The notes below the pieces were generated by a model. The model was given only the letters and a program-made list of their open reading frames with translations. It was not told the origin of the DNA and ran no database searches. The position numbers and the translations under genes are program-made. DNA of 64,000 nt from Thermoplasmata archaeon (GTDB lineage: Archaea > Thermoplasmatota > Thermoplasmata > Lutacidiplasmatales > UBA184). Of this stretch, positions 7,477 to 17,940 are shown piece by piece; the stretch's first letter is position 1; the number at the start of each line of letters is the position of its first letter. The stretch spans positions 85,042-149,041 of the forward strand of contig JAKIWL010000002.1 of the NCBI GenBank assembly GCA_022750055.1, in the 5' to 3' direction.

Positions 7477-10400
7477 ATGACTACTGAACTCTCGCAGAGC
7501 GTGAGCCGTTTGACCGCGCATTCCGCCCGCTCTCCGGGCATGTCGACCGTGATGGCGGCCGTCGGGATCGTGGTCATCCTCGTGGCCCTGAGCGTCGGCA
7601 CGTTCGCCGTCCTGGGGGGATTCTCTCCCCAGCCCGGGACCCAGTGCTCCCCGCCGAGTTCGCCGGCGTGCGGTTCCTACGAAAACCTCCACGACGTCTC
7701 GGTGCTCTCCCCCTTCAAGTCCGCGCCGACCGGCGCGGCCGTCGCCCTGAGCGCCTCCGTGCCCCAGGGAGAGTCGGCGACGAGCTACACCTACAATTTC
7801 GGCGACGGGGTCACGGCCACCACCTCGGGCACGATCGAATCTCACAACTATACGAATCCGGGCCAGTATCTGGTCTACGTCCAGGCCTCCGTGAGCGGGC
7901 TGAAGCACGACAACATCGGCAACCTGGTCCTGCTGAAGATCACTCCATCGGCCACCGTCGGCAACGCGGGCAGCACGGCCCCGATCACGACCTCGGTGGT
8001 CTCCAACACCACCTCGCCGACAGCCGGGACCAAGGGTGTGACCACCGTGCTCACGCAGGGCCAGAGCGTGACCGTGTCGGCCGCCTACTCTTCGGCGCCG
8101 ACTAATCCGGCCTTCACGACGCTGCCTCCCAAGATCATCGTCTCCACCGGCGGCACGATCACCACGAACTCACCGACCCCGACCAGCGTGCAAGCCACGG
8201 CCCTCTTCTCCGCGGCCGGGACGTTCGAACTCACCTTTGTCGGGTCCTCGACGAACGTGAACGGGACCCAGGTCGTCTACCAGAACTACACCTGGACCGT
8301 GTTCGTTGCGGCCTCCGGAACCCACGCGGGGATCTTCGGCTCGGCGGCCCCGCAGAGCCCGCACCCTGGGACGATCGTCGCCTACGAACTCGCTCCGGGC
8401 GGGGCGGCCTCGGAAGACCCGGCGATCGACTACGAGACGGTGGGCGCAGAGCCGATCTCCAACATCTATCAGACCCTCATCACGTACAACGGGACCGATG
8501 TCGGCCCGGCCGCCAACAACTACGTACCGGTGGCCGCCACGTGCGTCCCGGGCAGCCCCCAATGCAAGGCGCTCTACGGCAACACTCTGCAGAACGGCAC
8601 CAGCTACACCTTCGTGATCCAGCCGAACGCGACGTTCTACGACCCGACGACCCAGGCGCACTGGAGCATGTTCCCGACCGATGTTGAATTCTCGATCGCG
8701 CGCGACCTCGGTTTCTCCACCCTGCCCTTTACGACCGCCCACCCCGGATGGATCGTCGCTCAGGCCCTGCTCAACCCCGGGAACGTGTCGTGGGACCTGA
8801 TCCACGGCTCCTACAACAGCACCCCCCAAGATATCTTCGCGTCGATGGTCATCAACGGCACCCAGTGTCCCTCGGTCGCCCTCAAGGGACCCGGCGCCCG
8901 CGGTTGCATCACCTTCCTCGCCAACGGCGACAACCACCCCTGGCCGGACTTCCTCGAACTCGTGGCCGATCCCCTCGGGGCCGGGATCGTCTCGTGCGGG
9001 TGGTTCAGCGCGAGGGCCCAGGCGGCCGGCATTCCGTACTGGTCCCGCGGTAACATCTCCGGGTCGGGGGACCAGCCGTGCGCGCCGGTGGGGGCCGGAT
9101 TGGGAACCCCCGTCGCCCAGATTCCCGCGACCGGCTGGGACCAGTGGGAGGAGCTCGGAAGCGGCTCGTTCAACGGCCAGTACCTGGGGAACGTCCAGTG
9201 GAACCTGGTCGGGAGCGGTCCGTATGCGCTGTCGAACTACCTCATCGGCTCGTCCTACGCGATGAAGGCCAATCCGTACTACGAGCAGAACCCGTACTGC
9301 ACCTGGACCGGCTGCACCCCGAAGGCCGGGCAGTACGCGAGCCAGGTTGAGGTCACCTGGGAGACGAGCGAGACCCAGGGCGAACAGGCCCTCCGGTTCG
9401 GGGCGGCCGACTTCGCCTCGATCCCGTCGAGCTCGATCGGCCTCATGCTCCAGCTGATCCAGCAGGGAAAGATCAACGCGATCCAGGCGCCGACGCTCAA
9501 CATCTTCTTCGAGGCGTTCAACCTCAACTTCAACCTCCCGGGGGCCCAGCGCTACTCGACGAACCCCATCGGAGTGCTGGCCGACTTCTTCACGTACATC
9601 GGCATGCGAGAGTTCATCTCGAGGGCCTATCCGTACGCGACGATCGAGAACACGATCAACACGAAGGATGGGATCCAGTTCGGGTTCAACATGGGAGGAG
9701 CGATCCCCCAGTTCATGGGGAACTACTACCCGTCGAACATCTCCTGGCCGAGCAAAGACCCGTGCACCTCGACCACCGACCCAGCGTGTCCGGCGTACTG
9801 GTGGGCCCAGATGCATTCGAGCTCGAGTCCCTTCTACGACCCACAGGTGCTCTCGTGTTCCAGTTCGAACCCCTGTCAGTTCCCGATCTTCAGCGCCACG
9901 GGCAATACGCCGCAGGACGAGATCAACTCGCTGTGGGACAGCGAAATCTCGAGCCTATCCGGGGGTGCGCTCCAGTCGAATCCGATCGACATCAACTTTG
10001 TCAACGAGGTCGCGAACTCCGAGACCGTCGCGGGGCAGAATCCCATGCCGATCTACTCCCTCGGTTGGGCCCCGGACTTCCCGGACCCCACGGACTACAC
10101 GGTCCCCCTGTACAATCCGAACGCCACCTACACGGCCGGGGACGCCGTCGCGACCCAGCTCGAGCAGCCCCAGTTCGCTACGGGATGCGCCTACAATTTC
10201 CATCAGTACTCCAACTACGCCGCCCTCGCCGTCTCCACGGGCATCCCGCAGAGCTGCCAAGGCGTGGCCTACAAGGCGATGGTCTACGCGCTGGGCCTCG
10301 CCTCGGCGATGACGAACCTAACTCAGCGCCAGGCCACGTACGACCTCGCCGAACAGATCGGCTACGGCCTGTGCCTCTACGTCTACCAATTCCAACAGAA

Positions 10401-10518
10401 CGTGGTCCCGCAGTTCTCCTCGTGGGTCGACATCAACTCGGTGGACACCAACGTCATGGGGTCGACCGGTTGGTTCACGCTGGCCGGGAATGGCGTTCAG
10501 TACGCCGGCTCGACGTAA
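7477..10518 (+). CDS. Membrane-anchored PKD plus family 5 extracellular solute-binding protein
   Basis: 1013 residues. One N-terminal membrane helix (AAVGIVVILVALSVGTF, about residues 25-45) anchors or exports it. A PKD domain follows, with NFGDGVTAT and HNYTNPGQYLVYVQAS (about residues 85-145). A second beta-rich region runs to about 285. The rest is a SBP_bac_5 (oligopeptide/dipeptide binding) domain starting near AYELAPGG, with paired cysteines such as CSPPSSPAC and CTWTGC. The start is an ATG with GGAAGGT upstream, beyond the TATA box. Such proteins normally feed a peptide ABC importer, but no permease or ATPase adjoins it. The PKD domain probably lifts the binder off the surface layer or mediates adhesion. 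Confidence 0.85.
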   Translation: MTTELSQSVSRLTAHSARSPGMSTVMAAVGIVVILVALSVGTFAVLGGFSPQPGTQCSPPSSPACGSYENLHDVSVLSPFKSAPTGAAVALSASVPQGESATSYTYNFGDGVTATTSGTIESHNYTNPGQYLVYVQASVSGLKHDNIGNLVLLKITPSATVGNAGSTAPITTSVVSNTTSPTAGTKGVTTVLTQGQSVTVSAAYSSAPTNPAFTTLPPKIIVSTGGTITTNSPTPTSVQATALFSAAGTFELTFVGSSTNVNGTQVVYQNYTWTVFVAASGTHAGIFGSAAPQSPHPGTIVAYELAPGGAASEDPAIDYETVGAEPISNIYQTLITYNGTDVGPAANNYVPVAATCVPGSPQCKALYGNTLQNGTSYTFVIQPNATFYDPTTQAHWSMFPTDVEFSIARDLGFSTLPFTTAHPGWIVAQALLNPGNVSWDLIHGSYNSTPQDIFASMVINGTQCPSVALKGPGARGCITFLANGDNHPWPDFLELVADPLGAGIVSCGWFSARAQAAGIPYWSRGNISGSGDQPCAPVGAGLGTPVAQIPATGWDQWEELGSGSFNGQYLGNVQWNLVGSGPYALSNYLIGSSYAMKANPYYEQNPYCTWTGCTPKAGQYASQVEVTWETSETQGEQALRFGAADFASIPSSSIGLMLQLIQQGKINAIQAPTLNIFFEAFNLNFNLPGAQRYSTNPIGVLADFFTYIGMREFISRAYPYATIENTINTKDGIQFGFNMGGAIPQFMGNYYPSNISWPSKDPCTSTTDPACPAYWWAQMHSSSSPFYDPQVLSCSSSNPCQFPIFSATGNTPQDEINSLWDSEISSLSGGALQSNPIDINFVNEVANSETVAGQNPMPIYSLGWAPDFPDPTDYTVPLYNPNATYTAGDAVATQLEQPQFATGCAYNFHQYSNYAALAVSTGIPQSCQGVAYKAMVYALGLASAMTNLTQRQATYDLAEQIGYGLCLYVYQFQQNVVPQFSSWVDINSVDTNVMGSTGWFTLAGNGVQYAGST

Positions 10519-10543
10519 CGAACGACGGCCGCTGCGGCCGAAT

Positions 10544-10551
10544 CCTTAAGG
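10544..10551 (+). promoter_or_regulatory. TATA box of pheS-pheT
   Basis: CCTTAAGG is centred about 26 bp before the GTG of pheS, the spacing for a leaderless transcript. Confidence 0.6.
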
Positions 10552-10573
10552 TGGGAGGGCGGCTCGGGAACGC

Positions 10574-12085
10574 GTGCCCGAGGCCTCCGAGCCACCGACG
10601 GTCGCCCTCGAGTTGGCCGGGCCGGAGCGGGCGATCCTGCTCGCGCTCCGGGCATCGACGGTGCCGGTCCCTGAGGAGGGGCTCGTCGACCTCCTCGCGC
10701 TGGACTTAGAACAGGTCCGCGGCTGCCTGCAGAGGCTACGTTCCAAGCACCTCGCCGTGAGCGACGAGGAGCACTTGGAACGCGCACGCGTGACCTCCCG
10801 AGGTGAGACCGCGCTTCGTCTCGGGGTTCCCGAGAGGCGCGTTTGGGAGGCCCTTCGAGCCGCGGAGCACCCGCTCTCTCCAGCCGAGCTCTCCAACCTC
10901 GGCCTCTCGGAGGAGGAACGTTCCGCGGCCATCGGCATCCTCCGACGTCGCGGGCTGGTGGCCGCCGGAATGCCTCTGTCCCTCGCCCGCCCCTCCGACC
11001 CCCTGCCCATCTTTCCCGAGGAGGACGGGTTGCGCTCGGTCGAGTCGGCCGGCCCGGCACCGCTGGCCCCGGTCGTTGCCTCCCTCGTTCGTCGTGGATT
11101 GATCGAGCTCGACCATGTGACCCATCGGAAGTGGAGCGCTTCGGAGGAGGGCAGGCGACTCCCCGTCTCCGATTCGGCCGATTCGGTGGGCGCGATCTCA
11201 CCCGCTCTCTTGCTGGAAGGGCGATGGAAGACGGCGACGTTCCGGGCGTACGACGTTCGGGCTCCGGTCCCCCGCTGGTCGGGAGCCCGACCCCATCCAT
11301 ATTTGGAATGGCTCCGCGAGTTCGAGGAGATCCTGATCGGGCTGGGGTTCTCGGAATCCCGCGGGCCGCTCGTGGAGACCGAGTTCTGGAATTCCGACGC
11401 CCTGTTCATGCCGCAAGAGCACCCCGCGCGCTCGATCCACGACGTGCTGTCGGTCCGGGGGATAGCGGGCCATACGCCCCCGGAACCCCTCGTCGCGCGG
11501 GTCGCGGCGGCGCACGAGGGTCGACCGATGCCCGGCGAATCCGAAGCGATCTCCGTCGGATGGCAGGCGCCCTACGACCGCGCGCTCGCGGCGCGGACCG
11601 TCCTTCGGTCCCAAACGACCGCGGTCAGCGCGCGGTTCCTCGCCGGGAATCCGGCGCCGCCGTTCCGAATGTACAGCCTCGACCGGAATTTCCGTCGCGA
11701 CGCCGTCGACGCGACCCACCATGTCGAGTTCAATCAGTGCGAGGGGGTCCTCGGGGAGGCCGGGACGAGCCTTCGGGACCTGGTCGGGGTCTTCCGCGCC
11801 CTGTCCGAGGCGCTCGGGATCCGCGAGCTCAAGTTCCGACCGAGCTATTTTCCGTTCACCGAGCCGTCGATCGAGGGGTACGTGCGCCATCCCCGGCTGG
11901 GCTGGATCGAGGTCTTCCCCGGCGGGATGTTCCGCCCCGAGGTCCTTCGGCCGCTCGGCATCGACGTACCGGTCGCGGCATGGGGGATCGGGGTGACCCG
12001 TCTTGCGATGGTCCGGCTCGGGGTGAGCGACATCCGCGAGCTTTACTCCGATGACCTGGGGCGCTTGCGTCGAGGGCCGCGCTGA
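10574..12085 (+). CDS. pheS: Phenylalanyl-tRNA synthetase alpha subunit
   Basis: 503 residues, archaeal/eukaryotic length with an N-terminal winged-helix tRNA-binding part (residues about 1-200) before the class II catalytic core. Core motifs are WNSDALFMPQEHPAR (about 275), MYSLDRNFRRDAVDATHH (about 365-385), EFNQCEG, and motif 3 AAWGIGVTRLAMVRLG near the C-terminus. It forms an alpha2-beta2 enzyme with PheT, whose start overlaps its stop by one base (TGATG). The GTG start follows a TATA box at leaderless spacing. Confidence 0.96.
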   Translation: MPEASEPPTVALELAGPERAILLALRASTVPVPEEGLVDLLALDLEQVRGCLQRLRSKHLAVSDEEHLERARVTSRGETALRLGVPERRVWEALRAAEHPLSPAELSNLGLSEEERSAAIGILRRRGLVAAGMPLSLARPSDPLPIFPEEDGLRSVESAGPAPLAPVVASLVRRGLIELDHVTHRKWSASEEGRRLPVSDSADSVGAISPALLLEGRWKTATFRAYDVRAPVPRWSGARPHPYLEWLREFEEILIGLGFSESRGPLVETEFWNSDALFMPQEHPARSIHDVLSVRGIAGHTPPEPLVARVAAAHEGRPMPGESEAISVGWQAPYDRALAARTVLRSQTTAVSARFLAGNPAPPFRMYSLDRNFRRDAVDATHHVEFNQCEGVLGEAGTSLRDLVGVFRALSEALGIRELKFRPSYFPFTEPSIEGYVRHPRLGWIEVFPGGMFRPEVLRPLGIDVPVAAWGIGVTRLAMVRLGVSDIRELYSDDLGRLRRGPR

Positions 12086-13776
12086 TGCCGAAGGCAACGC
12101 TGTCCAAGGCTCGGGTCCTGTCGATGCTGTCGTCGGTGCCGACCGTGGCCGAGCTGGAAGACCGCCTCTTCGGCTCCAAGGCGGAGGTGCGACTGGGCGA
12201 CGGCGACGACCTGACAGTCGAGGTGACCCCGGATCGCTTGGACCTGTTGAGCGAGGGCGGTCTCGGTCTCTACCTCCAAGGAGCGCTCGGTCTGGCGCGT
12301 GGCATCGTGCGACCGCCGTCGCTCCCCTCCGTCGACCCCCCCCCCGAGATTCTCGTCGACCGTTCGGTCGCTCCGTTGCGGCCGCAGATCGCCGGGATCC
12401 TCCTCCGTTCCCCATCGGAGGATGGCATCGACTCGCCCCTGCTCACCGAGGCCGTCCGGTTCCAGGAGACGCTGCACGCGACCGTGGGGATGGACCGTCG
12501 GCTCGCTAGCCTCGGTCTCTATCCGTACGACCGGGTCCGACCGCCCTTCCGATACTCTATGGAGCCCACCGAGGCCGTCTCGATCACCCCACTCGGCGAG
12601 GCGGGAACGTGGGACGGAAGGCGATTCCTCACCGAGCACCCGATGGGAAAGCGCTTCGCCTCGCTGGGGAGCTCGGAGACGGAAATGCTGACCCTTCGGG
12701 ATGCCGCCGGGACGCTACTGAGCCTTCCCCCGATCTTGAACGCCCGACCGGGCGGCGAGGTCCGTCCCGGGGACCGGACCCTCCTCCTCGAATCGACGGG
12801 CCTTCGGCCGGCGCGCGTGGCGGAGGCCCTCGGCCTCCTTTCCGTGGCGTTCGTCTCGAGGGGTTGGGCCGTCGCCCCCGTGCTCGTCCGGTCGGGGACT
12901 TCCGAGGACCCGGGACGGTCGATCACCGATCCTCGTCGGGTGACATTGTCGTCGAAGAAACTCGACGCCATCGCGGGGCGAGGCTACCCCGCGAGTGAGG
13001 TCGAGCACTACTTGGCAAGCGCAAGGTTGTCGGCTCATCCCGCCCCCCACGGTTGGTCGGTGGAGGCCCCCCCCTGGAGGCCCGACCTCCTCCAAGAGGT
13101 CGACCTGGTCGAAGAGGTGGTCCTCGCGCGTGGGGTTCGTGCCGAGGACGGGATCGTGCCGCCCTCCCCGACGCGAGGCGCTCGGCGCTCGGAGAGCCAG
13201 TTTCATCGGAGCGTGTCCGAGCTCTTCCTCGGTTCCGGATTCAGCGAGGTGTACACGCCGGTGTTGGTGTCGGAGGCGAGCGTGCGCCGGCTGGGCCGTG
13301 ACGGCGCCCTCTCGATCATGAACTCGGTCTCGGACCTCTACGAGCGCCTGCGCGACGCGCTCCAACTCTCCCTCGTCGATTCCCTTTCGCACAACCTCCG
13401 CCAGGGCTATCCGCAACGCCTCTTCGAGCTCGGACCCGTCGTACGCCCGGACCCGAAGAGCGAAACCGGTGCGACCACCGCCTACCACGCCGGTGCCGTC
13501 CTCGCCGACGAGCGCGCCGGCTTTGCCGACGCTGCCTCGGCCGTCGATTACCTGACGGGTGCCTTCGCCGCGGTCGGGGTCCGAGAGCCCGCCGAATTGC
13601 CCGGAACGATCCCCGGCCGGGCGGCCCGCGTCCGGCTCGCGGGGGAGAACGTCGCCGAGCTCGGGGAGTTGCACCCCGCGGTGCTCGCCGAGTTGCGGGT
13701 GCCGGTCCCGGCGGTCTGGTTCGAGCTCGACCTCAGCGCCCTCTGGCCGTTGGCCCAGCGCTCCGGGACCCCTTAA
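12085..13776 (+). CDS. pheT: Phenylalanyl-tRNA synthetase beta subunit
   Basis: 563 residues, the short archaeal form without the bacterial N-terminal tRNA-binding extension. It contains the B3/B4 editing region with the [19 protein letters not shown] segment typical of the beta subunit (about residues 45-65), the B5 domain (KLDAIAG to [20 protein letters not shown], about 290-350), and a non-catalytic class II-like core ([12 protein letters not shown] onward). It edits Tyr-tRNA(Phe) and holds the tRNA. Translation is coupled to pheS. Its last codons contain the TATA box of the next gene. Confidence 0.95.
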   Translation: MPKATLSKARVLSMLSSVPTVAELEDRLFGSKAEVRLGDGDDLTVEVTPDRLDLLSEGGLGLYLQGALGLARGIVRPPSLPSVDPPPEILVDRSVAPLRPQIAGILLRSPSEDGIDSPLLTEAVRFQETLHATVGMDRRLASLGLYPYDRVRPPFRYSMEPTEAVSITPLGEAGTWDGRRFLTEHPMGKRFASLGSSETEMLTLRDAAGTLLSLPPILNARPGGEVRPGDRTLLLESTGLRPARVAEALGLLSVAFVSRGWAVAPVLVRSGTSEDPGRSITDPRRVTLSSKKLDAIAGRGYPASEVEHYLASARLSAHPAPHGWSVEAPPWRPDLLQEVDLVEEVVLARGVRAEDGIVPPSPTRGARRSESQFHRSVSELFLGSGFSEVYTPVLVSEASVRRLGRDGALSIMNSVSDLYERLRDALQLSLVDSLSHNLRQGYPQRLFELGPVVRPDPKSETGATTAYHAGAVLADERAGFADAASAVDYLTGAFAAVGVREPAELPGTIPGRAARVRLAGENVAELGELHPAVLAELRVPVPAVWFELDLSALWPLAQRSGTP

Positions 13777-13779
13777 TAG
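13771..13779 (+). promoter_or_regulatory. TATA box of the methylmalonyl-CoA mutase operon
   Basis: CCTTAATAG overlaps the pheT stop codon and is centred about 27 bp before the mutase ATG. This suggests a leaderless transcript for mutase, epimerase, enolase and S2. Confidence 0.6.
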
Positions 13780-13802
13780 CCGGCTCCGGGTCCAACGCGG
13801 CG

Positions 13803-15473
13803 ATGGGGGGACGTCGAACCCGCGATCCGGCCCGGGATCGCTGGGCTTCGGACGCCGGGGTCCAATCCGAAGCGGCCCTGGAAGGAACCCGGGTCCCGGT
13901 CGTGGTCGGTCCCCCGGAGGACCCCGAGGCGTACTACCTCGAGCAGCTCGGGTTTCCCGGACAGTTCCCGTACACCCGGGGGATCCAGCCGACCCTCTAC
14001 AGGGGTCGCTTGTGGACCTACCGCCAATACTCCGGCTTCGGCGACGCGGAGGAAACGAATCGCCGGTTCCACTACCTGCTGAAGAGCGGGCAGACCGGCC
14101 TCTCGGTCGCGTTCGACCTCCCGACGCAGATCGGATACGATTCCGACCACGCCAAGGCGAAAGGGGAGGTCGGACGGGTCGGCGTGGCGATCACGTCTCT
14201 CGGGGACATGCAGCGGCTGTTCCGAGGGATCCCGCTCGACCGGGCCACCGTCTCGATGACGATCAACGCGACGGCGCCGGTCCTGACGGCCCTACTCGTG
14301 GCGGTCGCGGAGGGCAGCGGAGTCTCCCGACAACAACTGGGGGGGACGGTTCAGAACGACATACTGAAAGAGTACATCGCGCGAGGGACGTACATCTACC
14401 CCCCCGGCGCGTCGATCCGACTGACGGTGGACCTGGTCGAGTTCGCGACCCGCGAGATGCCGAAATGGAACTACCTGTCGGTCTCCGGCTACCACATGCG
14501 CGAGGCCGGGGCCACGGCCGTCCAGGAAGTCGCCTTCACCCTCGCCAACGCGATCGCCTATGTCGAGGCAGTCCGGGCCCGGGGGCTCGCGATCGACGAG
14601 TTCCTCCCCCGCCTCTCGTTCTTCTTCTCCGCCGACCGGAACTTCCTCGAGGAGATCGCAAAGTATCGCGCGGCCCGGCGACTGTGGGCGTCTATCGCGC
14701 GCGACCGGTTCGGTGCGAAGAACGCGCGATCCCAGCAGTTGCGCTTCCACACTCAAACCGCCGGATCTTCGCTTACGGCTCAACAGCCCGAACTGAACGT
14801 CGTGCGGACGACGCTCGAGGCGCTCTCGGCGACCCTCGGGGGGACGCAGTCGCTGCACACGAACGCCCTCGACGAGGCACTGGGCCTACCCAGCGAGTCC
14901 TCCGCTCGGCTTGCGCTCCGCACCCAGCAGGTCCTCGGGGAGGAGTCCGGAGTGGCCTCGACCGTCGACCCCGTCGGGGGCGCCTATGCGATCGAGGAGA
15001 TGACCGACCGGATCGAAGAGTCGGCCGAGGACTACCTCGCCCGGATCGATGGGATGGGCGGGGCTCTCGTCGCAGTGGAGAAGGGGTTCTTCACGGCCGA
15101 GATCGCCCGGGAGGCCTACCGGACCGCCCTCGCTCGAGAGAAGAAGGAGGAGATCGTCGTCGGGGTGAATGACCTCGTCGACCGGAACCGACGGTTCGCC
15201 CTGTTTCCTTCAGAGGCCGGCCCCCCGGGGTCCTCCGCGCGAGGCGCGCGCGAGCGCGAGGCTCGACAGGGCCGACGCCTACGGGCCTGGCGCCGGGAGC
15301 GCAACGCCGGTCGCGCCCAGGCTGCCCTCGATGCGCTCCGTCGGACCACCGACGCCGGGAAGAACGTCATGCCGGACGTCCTCCTCGCGGTCAGCGCCGG
15401 CGCCACCCTGGGCGAGATCGCCGAGACCTGGCGGCAGTCCTTCGGAGAGTACCGACCCCCCCGGTCGTTCTAG
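13803..15473 (+). CDS. Methylmalonyl-CoA mutase, large catalytic subunit
   Basis: 556 residues forming only the TIM-barrel catalytic domain; the cobalamin-binding domain is a separate gene at 50791. Motifs are [20 protein letters not shown] (about residue 56), the CoA-binding [19 protein letters not shown] (about 96-115), [18 protein letters not shown] (about 180) and [13 protein letters not shown] (about 390). It converts (R)-methylmalonyl-CoA to succinyl-CoA, linking propionate, odd-chain acyl-CoA and branched amino acid breakdown to the TCA cycle. The epimerase starts 3 bp after its stop. Split mutases are normal in archaea; the two halves are about 37 kb apart here. Confidence 0.95.
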   Translation: MGGRRTRDPARDRWASDAGVQSEAALEGTRVPVVVGPPEDPEAYYLEQLGFPGQFPYTRGIQPTLYRGRLWTYRQYSGFGDAEETNRRFHYLLKSGQTGLSVAFDLPTQIGYDSDHAKAKGEVGRVGVAITSLGDMQRLFRGIPLDRATVSMTINATAPVLTALLVAVAEGSGVSRQQLGGTVQNDILKEYIARGTYIYPPGASIRLTVDLVEFATREMPKWNYLSVSGYHMREAGATAVQEVAFTLANAIAYVEAVRARGLAIDEFLPRLSFFFSADRNFLEEIAKYRAARRLWASIARDRFGAKNARSQQLRFHTQTAGSSLTAQQPELNVVRTTLEALSATLGGTQSLHTNALDEALGLPSESSARLALRTQQVLGEESGVASTVDPVGGAYAIEEMTDRIEESAEDYLARIDGMGGALVAVEKGFFTAEIAREAYRTALAREKKEEIVVGVNDLVDRNRRFALFPSEAGPPGSSARGAREREARQGRRLRAWRRERNAGRAQAALDALRRTTDAGKNVMPDVLLAVSAGATLGEIAETWRQSFGEYRPPRSF

Positions 15474-15476
15474 GCG

Positions 15477-15872
15477 ATGCGGATCGATCACGTCGGACTC
15501 GCCGTCCGCAATCTCGAACACTCCCTCACCACCTTCGAACCGCTCCTGGCGACGCGAGCGACAACCCCCGAGCGGGTCGAGAGCCAGCGGGTTCGGGTCG
15601 TTTTCCTGGAGGCGGGCGAGACCCACTTCGAGCTCCTCGAACCCACCGAGGCCGACTCTCCGGTGGGGCGGTTCCTGGAACGCCGCGGCGAGGGGATGCA
15701 CCACGTCGCCTTTCGGGTCCCGAGCGTCGACGTGGCGCTCGCGGGGGTCCGGGCTCGAGGGGGGCGACTGATCGACGAGGTCTCCCGGATCGGGGCCCGG
15801 GGGCGTCGCGTCGGATTCGCCCATCCGTCCACCTTTTCCGGGACCTTGGTCGAGTTCGTCGAGGCCCCATGA
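15477..15872 (+). CDS. mce: Methylmalonyl-CoA epimerase
   Basis: 131 residues of the vicinal oxygen chelate fold. IDHVGLAVRNLEHS supplies the first metal His (residue 5). MHHVAFRVPSVD supplies the second near 78, and the C-terminal TLVEFVE supplies the Glu ligand. It interconverts (S)- and (R)-methylmalonyl-CoA directly upstream of the mutase reaction, matching its place 3 bp after the mutase gene. The stop overlaps the enolase start (ATGA). Confidence 0.92.
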   Translation: MRIDHVGLAVRNLEHSLTTFEPLLATRATTPERVESQRVRVVFLEAGETHFELLEPTEADSPVGRFLERRGEGMHHVAFRVPSVDVALAGVRARGGRLIDEVSRIGARGRRVGFAHPSTFSGTLVEFVEAP

Positions 15873-17086
15873 CCGGCCTCAAGTCGTTGTCGCTCCGGTT
15901 GGTCTACGATAGCCGGGGCGCCGAGACGGTCGAAGCGACGGTGTACGCCGACGACCCCGCAGTTCAGGGGCAAGCGTCGGCCCCGAGCGGGGCGAGTACC
16001 GGCGCCCATGAGGTCGCGGCGCTCCCGCCTGGAGGGGTCGCTGCCGTCCTGGCCGATGGGCCCCGGATCGAGCGAGCGCTTCGGGGGATCTCGCTGGACA
16101 CGCCAGCGTCGATCGACGCCGCGCTCCACGCGGCGGACGGGACCGCTACGTTCTCTCGCGTCGGCGGGAACACCGCGACGGCGATCTCGGTCGCGGCTGC
16201 CCTCGCCGGGGCCCGATCGTCGGGTCGGACCCTCGCCGAGTTCCTACGGCGGCCGGGACTTCGAGGGGATCGGTTCCCGGCCATCGTGGGGAACTGCCTC
16301 AACGGCGGCCGGCACGCGATCGGGGGCCCCGACATCCAGGAGTTCCTTGCGTTCGCCCCGGAGACGCGGCCGGAGGATTCGGTCCGCGTCGCCCTCGCCG
16401 TCCATCGAGCGGTCGGGGCCGCCCTGCACGCGAAGTACCCGACGAGAGCCCTCGGGCGCGGGGACGAGGGCGGTTGGGTGGCGGCGATCGGCAATATGGA
16501 GGCCCTCGAGATCCTCGTCGATGCGTGTCATCACGCCTCAGAATCATCGAAACTCCCCGTCCAGCCCGGCGTCGACTTCGCCGCGAGCGAGTTCTTCCGC
16601 GACGGTCAGTATCGGTACCGTGAACAGACCCTGGACGCCGAGGGACAGCTGGGATTTGTGACGCACCTCGTGGACCGCTACGGCCTCGCGTACCTCGAGG
16701 ACCCGTTCGAGGAGGAGGCGTTCGACTCGTTCACCGCCCTGACGAAGGCCGTCGGATCGAAAGCGCTGGTCGTCGGAGACGACCTCTACACGACCCGGGT
16801 CGACCGGGTTCGACGGGGCCTGGAGCGCCGGTCGACGAACGCCGTGTTGATCAAGGTCAACCAGGTCGGAACGCTCTCCGACACGATGCAGACCGTCGAC
16901 CTGGCCCGCTCGGAGGGACTCCAGACCGTGACCTCGCATCGGTCGGGCGAGACCAACGACGGATGGCTCGCCCATCTCGCCGTGGCCTTTGGATCGGCCG
17001 GGCTGAAATGCGGTCTTCTCGGCGGAGAGCGCGTGGCAAAGCTAAATGAACTCCGGCGTCTCGGCGCCGCCGCGGGAGACCTCTAG
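15869..17086 (+). CDS. eno: Enolase
   Basis: Interconverts 2-phosphoglycerate and phosphoenolpyruvate. Signatures are YDSRGAETVE, the substrate-covering loop APSGASTGAHE, YLEDPFEEEAFDSF with a metal-binding Glu/Asp, VVGDDLYTT, LIKVNQVGT with the catalytic Lys, and SHRSGETND. The end GGERVAKLNELRRL is typical. At 405 residues it is slightly shorter than most enolases; NCLNGGRHAIGGPDIQEF is the usual segment before the catalytic Glu. It overlaps mce by 4 bases and is followed at once by S2, the archaeal eno-rpsB pairing. Confidence 0.93.
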   Translation: MTGLKSLSLRLVYDSRGAETVEATVYADDPAVQGQASAPSGASTGAHEVAALPPGGVAAVLADGPRIERALRGISLDTPASIDAALHAADGTATFSRVGGNTATAISVAAALAGARSSGRTLAEFLRRPGLRGDRFPAIVGNCLNGGRHAIGGPDIQEFLAFAPETRPEDSVRVALAVHRAVGAALHAKYPTRALGRGDEGGWVAAIGNMEALEILVDACHHASESSKLPVQPGVDFAASEFFRDGQYRYREQTLDAEGQLGFVTHLVDRYGLAYLEDPFEEEAFDSFTALTKAVGSKALVVGDDLYTTRVDRVRRGLERRSTNAVLIKVNQVGTLSDTMQTVDLARSEGLQTVTSHRSGETNDGWLAHLAVAFGSAGLKCGLLGGERVAKLNELRRLGAAAGDL

Positions 17087-17087
17087 G

Positions 17088-17741
17088 ATGGAGAGCGAGC
17101 TCGGCGTGGAAGAGCGACTGACCAGCCCTTCCGACGCCCAGGACACGCAGCCGGGGGAGCTGTTGATCCCCGAGGAGACGTACCTCACGAGTGGGGTGCA
17201 CATCGGGACCCAGCAGAAGTCCGCCTCGATGCGCCGGTTCGTCTTCAAGGTCCGATTCGACGGGCTGCACGTCCTCGACATCCGCGAGACCGACCGCCGC
17301 ATCCGGATCGCGGCCAAGTTCCTCGCCTCCTTCCCCCCGGACCAGGTCCTCGCCGTCTCGCAACGGCAATACGGACAAAAGCCCGTCAAGGTGTTCGCCA
17401 AGACCACCGGGGCCGTTTCCTTCTCGGAGCGGTTCGTTCCCGGGTGCCTGACGAACCCGAACCTCGAGGAATACTACGAGCCGAAGGCCCTCCTAGTGAC
17501 CGATCCGGCCACAGATCAGCAGGCCCTCTCCGAGGCCGTCTCGATCGGAATCCCGGTCGTCGGGCTGTGCGATGTGAACAATGAGACCCGCCACGTCGAC
17601 CTCGTCATCCCCGCGAATAACAAGGGACGCGTCGCCCTCGCGACGGTCTACTGGTTGCTCGCGCGCGAGGTCATTCGCAGCCGGTCGGGACCCGAAGCGC
17701 CCTACGAGCTTTCGATCGAAGATTTCCAGGCCGCCCTGTAG
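17088..17741 (+). CDS. rpsB: 30S ribosomal protein S2
   Basis: 217 residues with the archaeal form of S2: YLTSGVHIGTQQKSASM near residue 33, HVLDIRETDRRIRIAAKFL, FVPGCLTNP, LLVTDPATDQQALSEA, and SIGIPVVGLCDVNNETRHVDLVIPANNKG, the strongest signature. An in-frame ATG at 17046 would overlap enolase; the ATG at 17088, one base after the enolase stop, gives a normal N-terminus. Co-transcribed with enolase. Confidence 0.95.
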   Translation: MESELGVEERLTSPSDAQDTQPGELLIPEETYLTSGVHIGTQQKSASMRRFVFKVRFDGLHVLDIRETDRRIRIAAKFLASFPPDQVLAVSQRQYGQKPVKVFAKTTGAVSFSERFVPGCLTNPNLEEYYEPKALLVTDPATDQQALSEAVSIGIPVVGLCDVNNETRHVDLVIPANNKGRVALATVYWLLAREVIRSRSGPEAPYELSIEDFQAAL

Positions 17742-17910
17742 GGCCTGACTCTCGAACTGCGGCATTGGACGGGTCGGCCTTCGCGACCGAACGAACGGAC
17801 CCGGCCTCCGGGGCTGCCGAGTCGGGGAGCCGTCCCAGTGGGATGAACCGGCAGCGGTAGCACCGGGTCCCCGGCCCACTACCGGCCCGTCGGTCTTCTG
17901 AGGTGGTCGG

Positions 17911-17918
17911 TCTTTTAA
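17911..17918 (+). promoter_or_regulatory. TATA box of the TrmB-like regulator
   Basis: TCTTTTAA lies about 26 bp before the GTG start, leaderless spacing. The 17742-17940 spacer otherwise shows nothing I can name. Confidence 0.5.
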
Positions 17919-17940
17919 CTCGTCGGGCCCCCTACGGGTT

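Noticed and set aside
8170-9816. 548-codon minus-strand frame opposite the solute-binding gene
   Set aside because: Arg/Gly/Val-rich shadow sequence without domains; the plus strand encodes a clear PKD/SBP protein.
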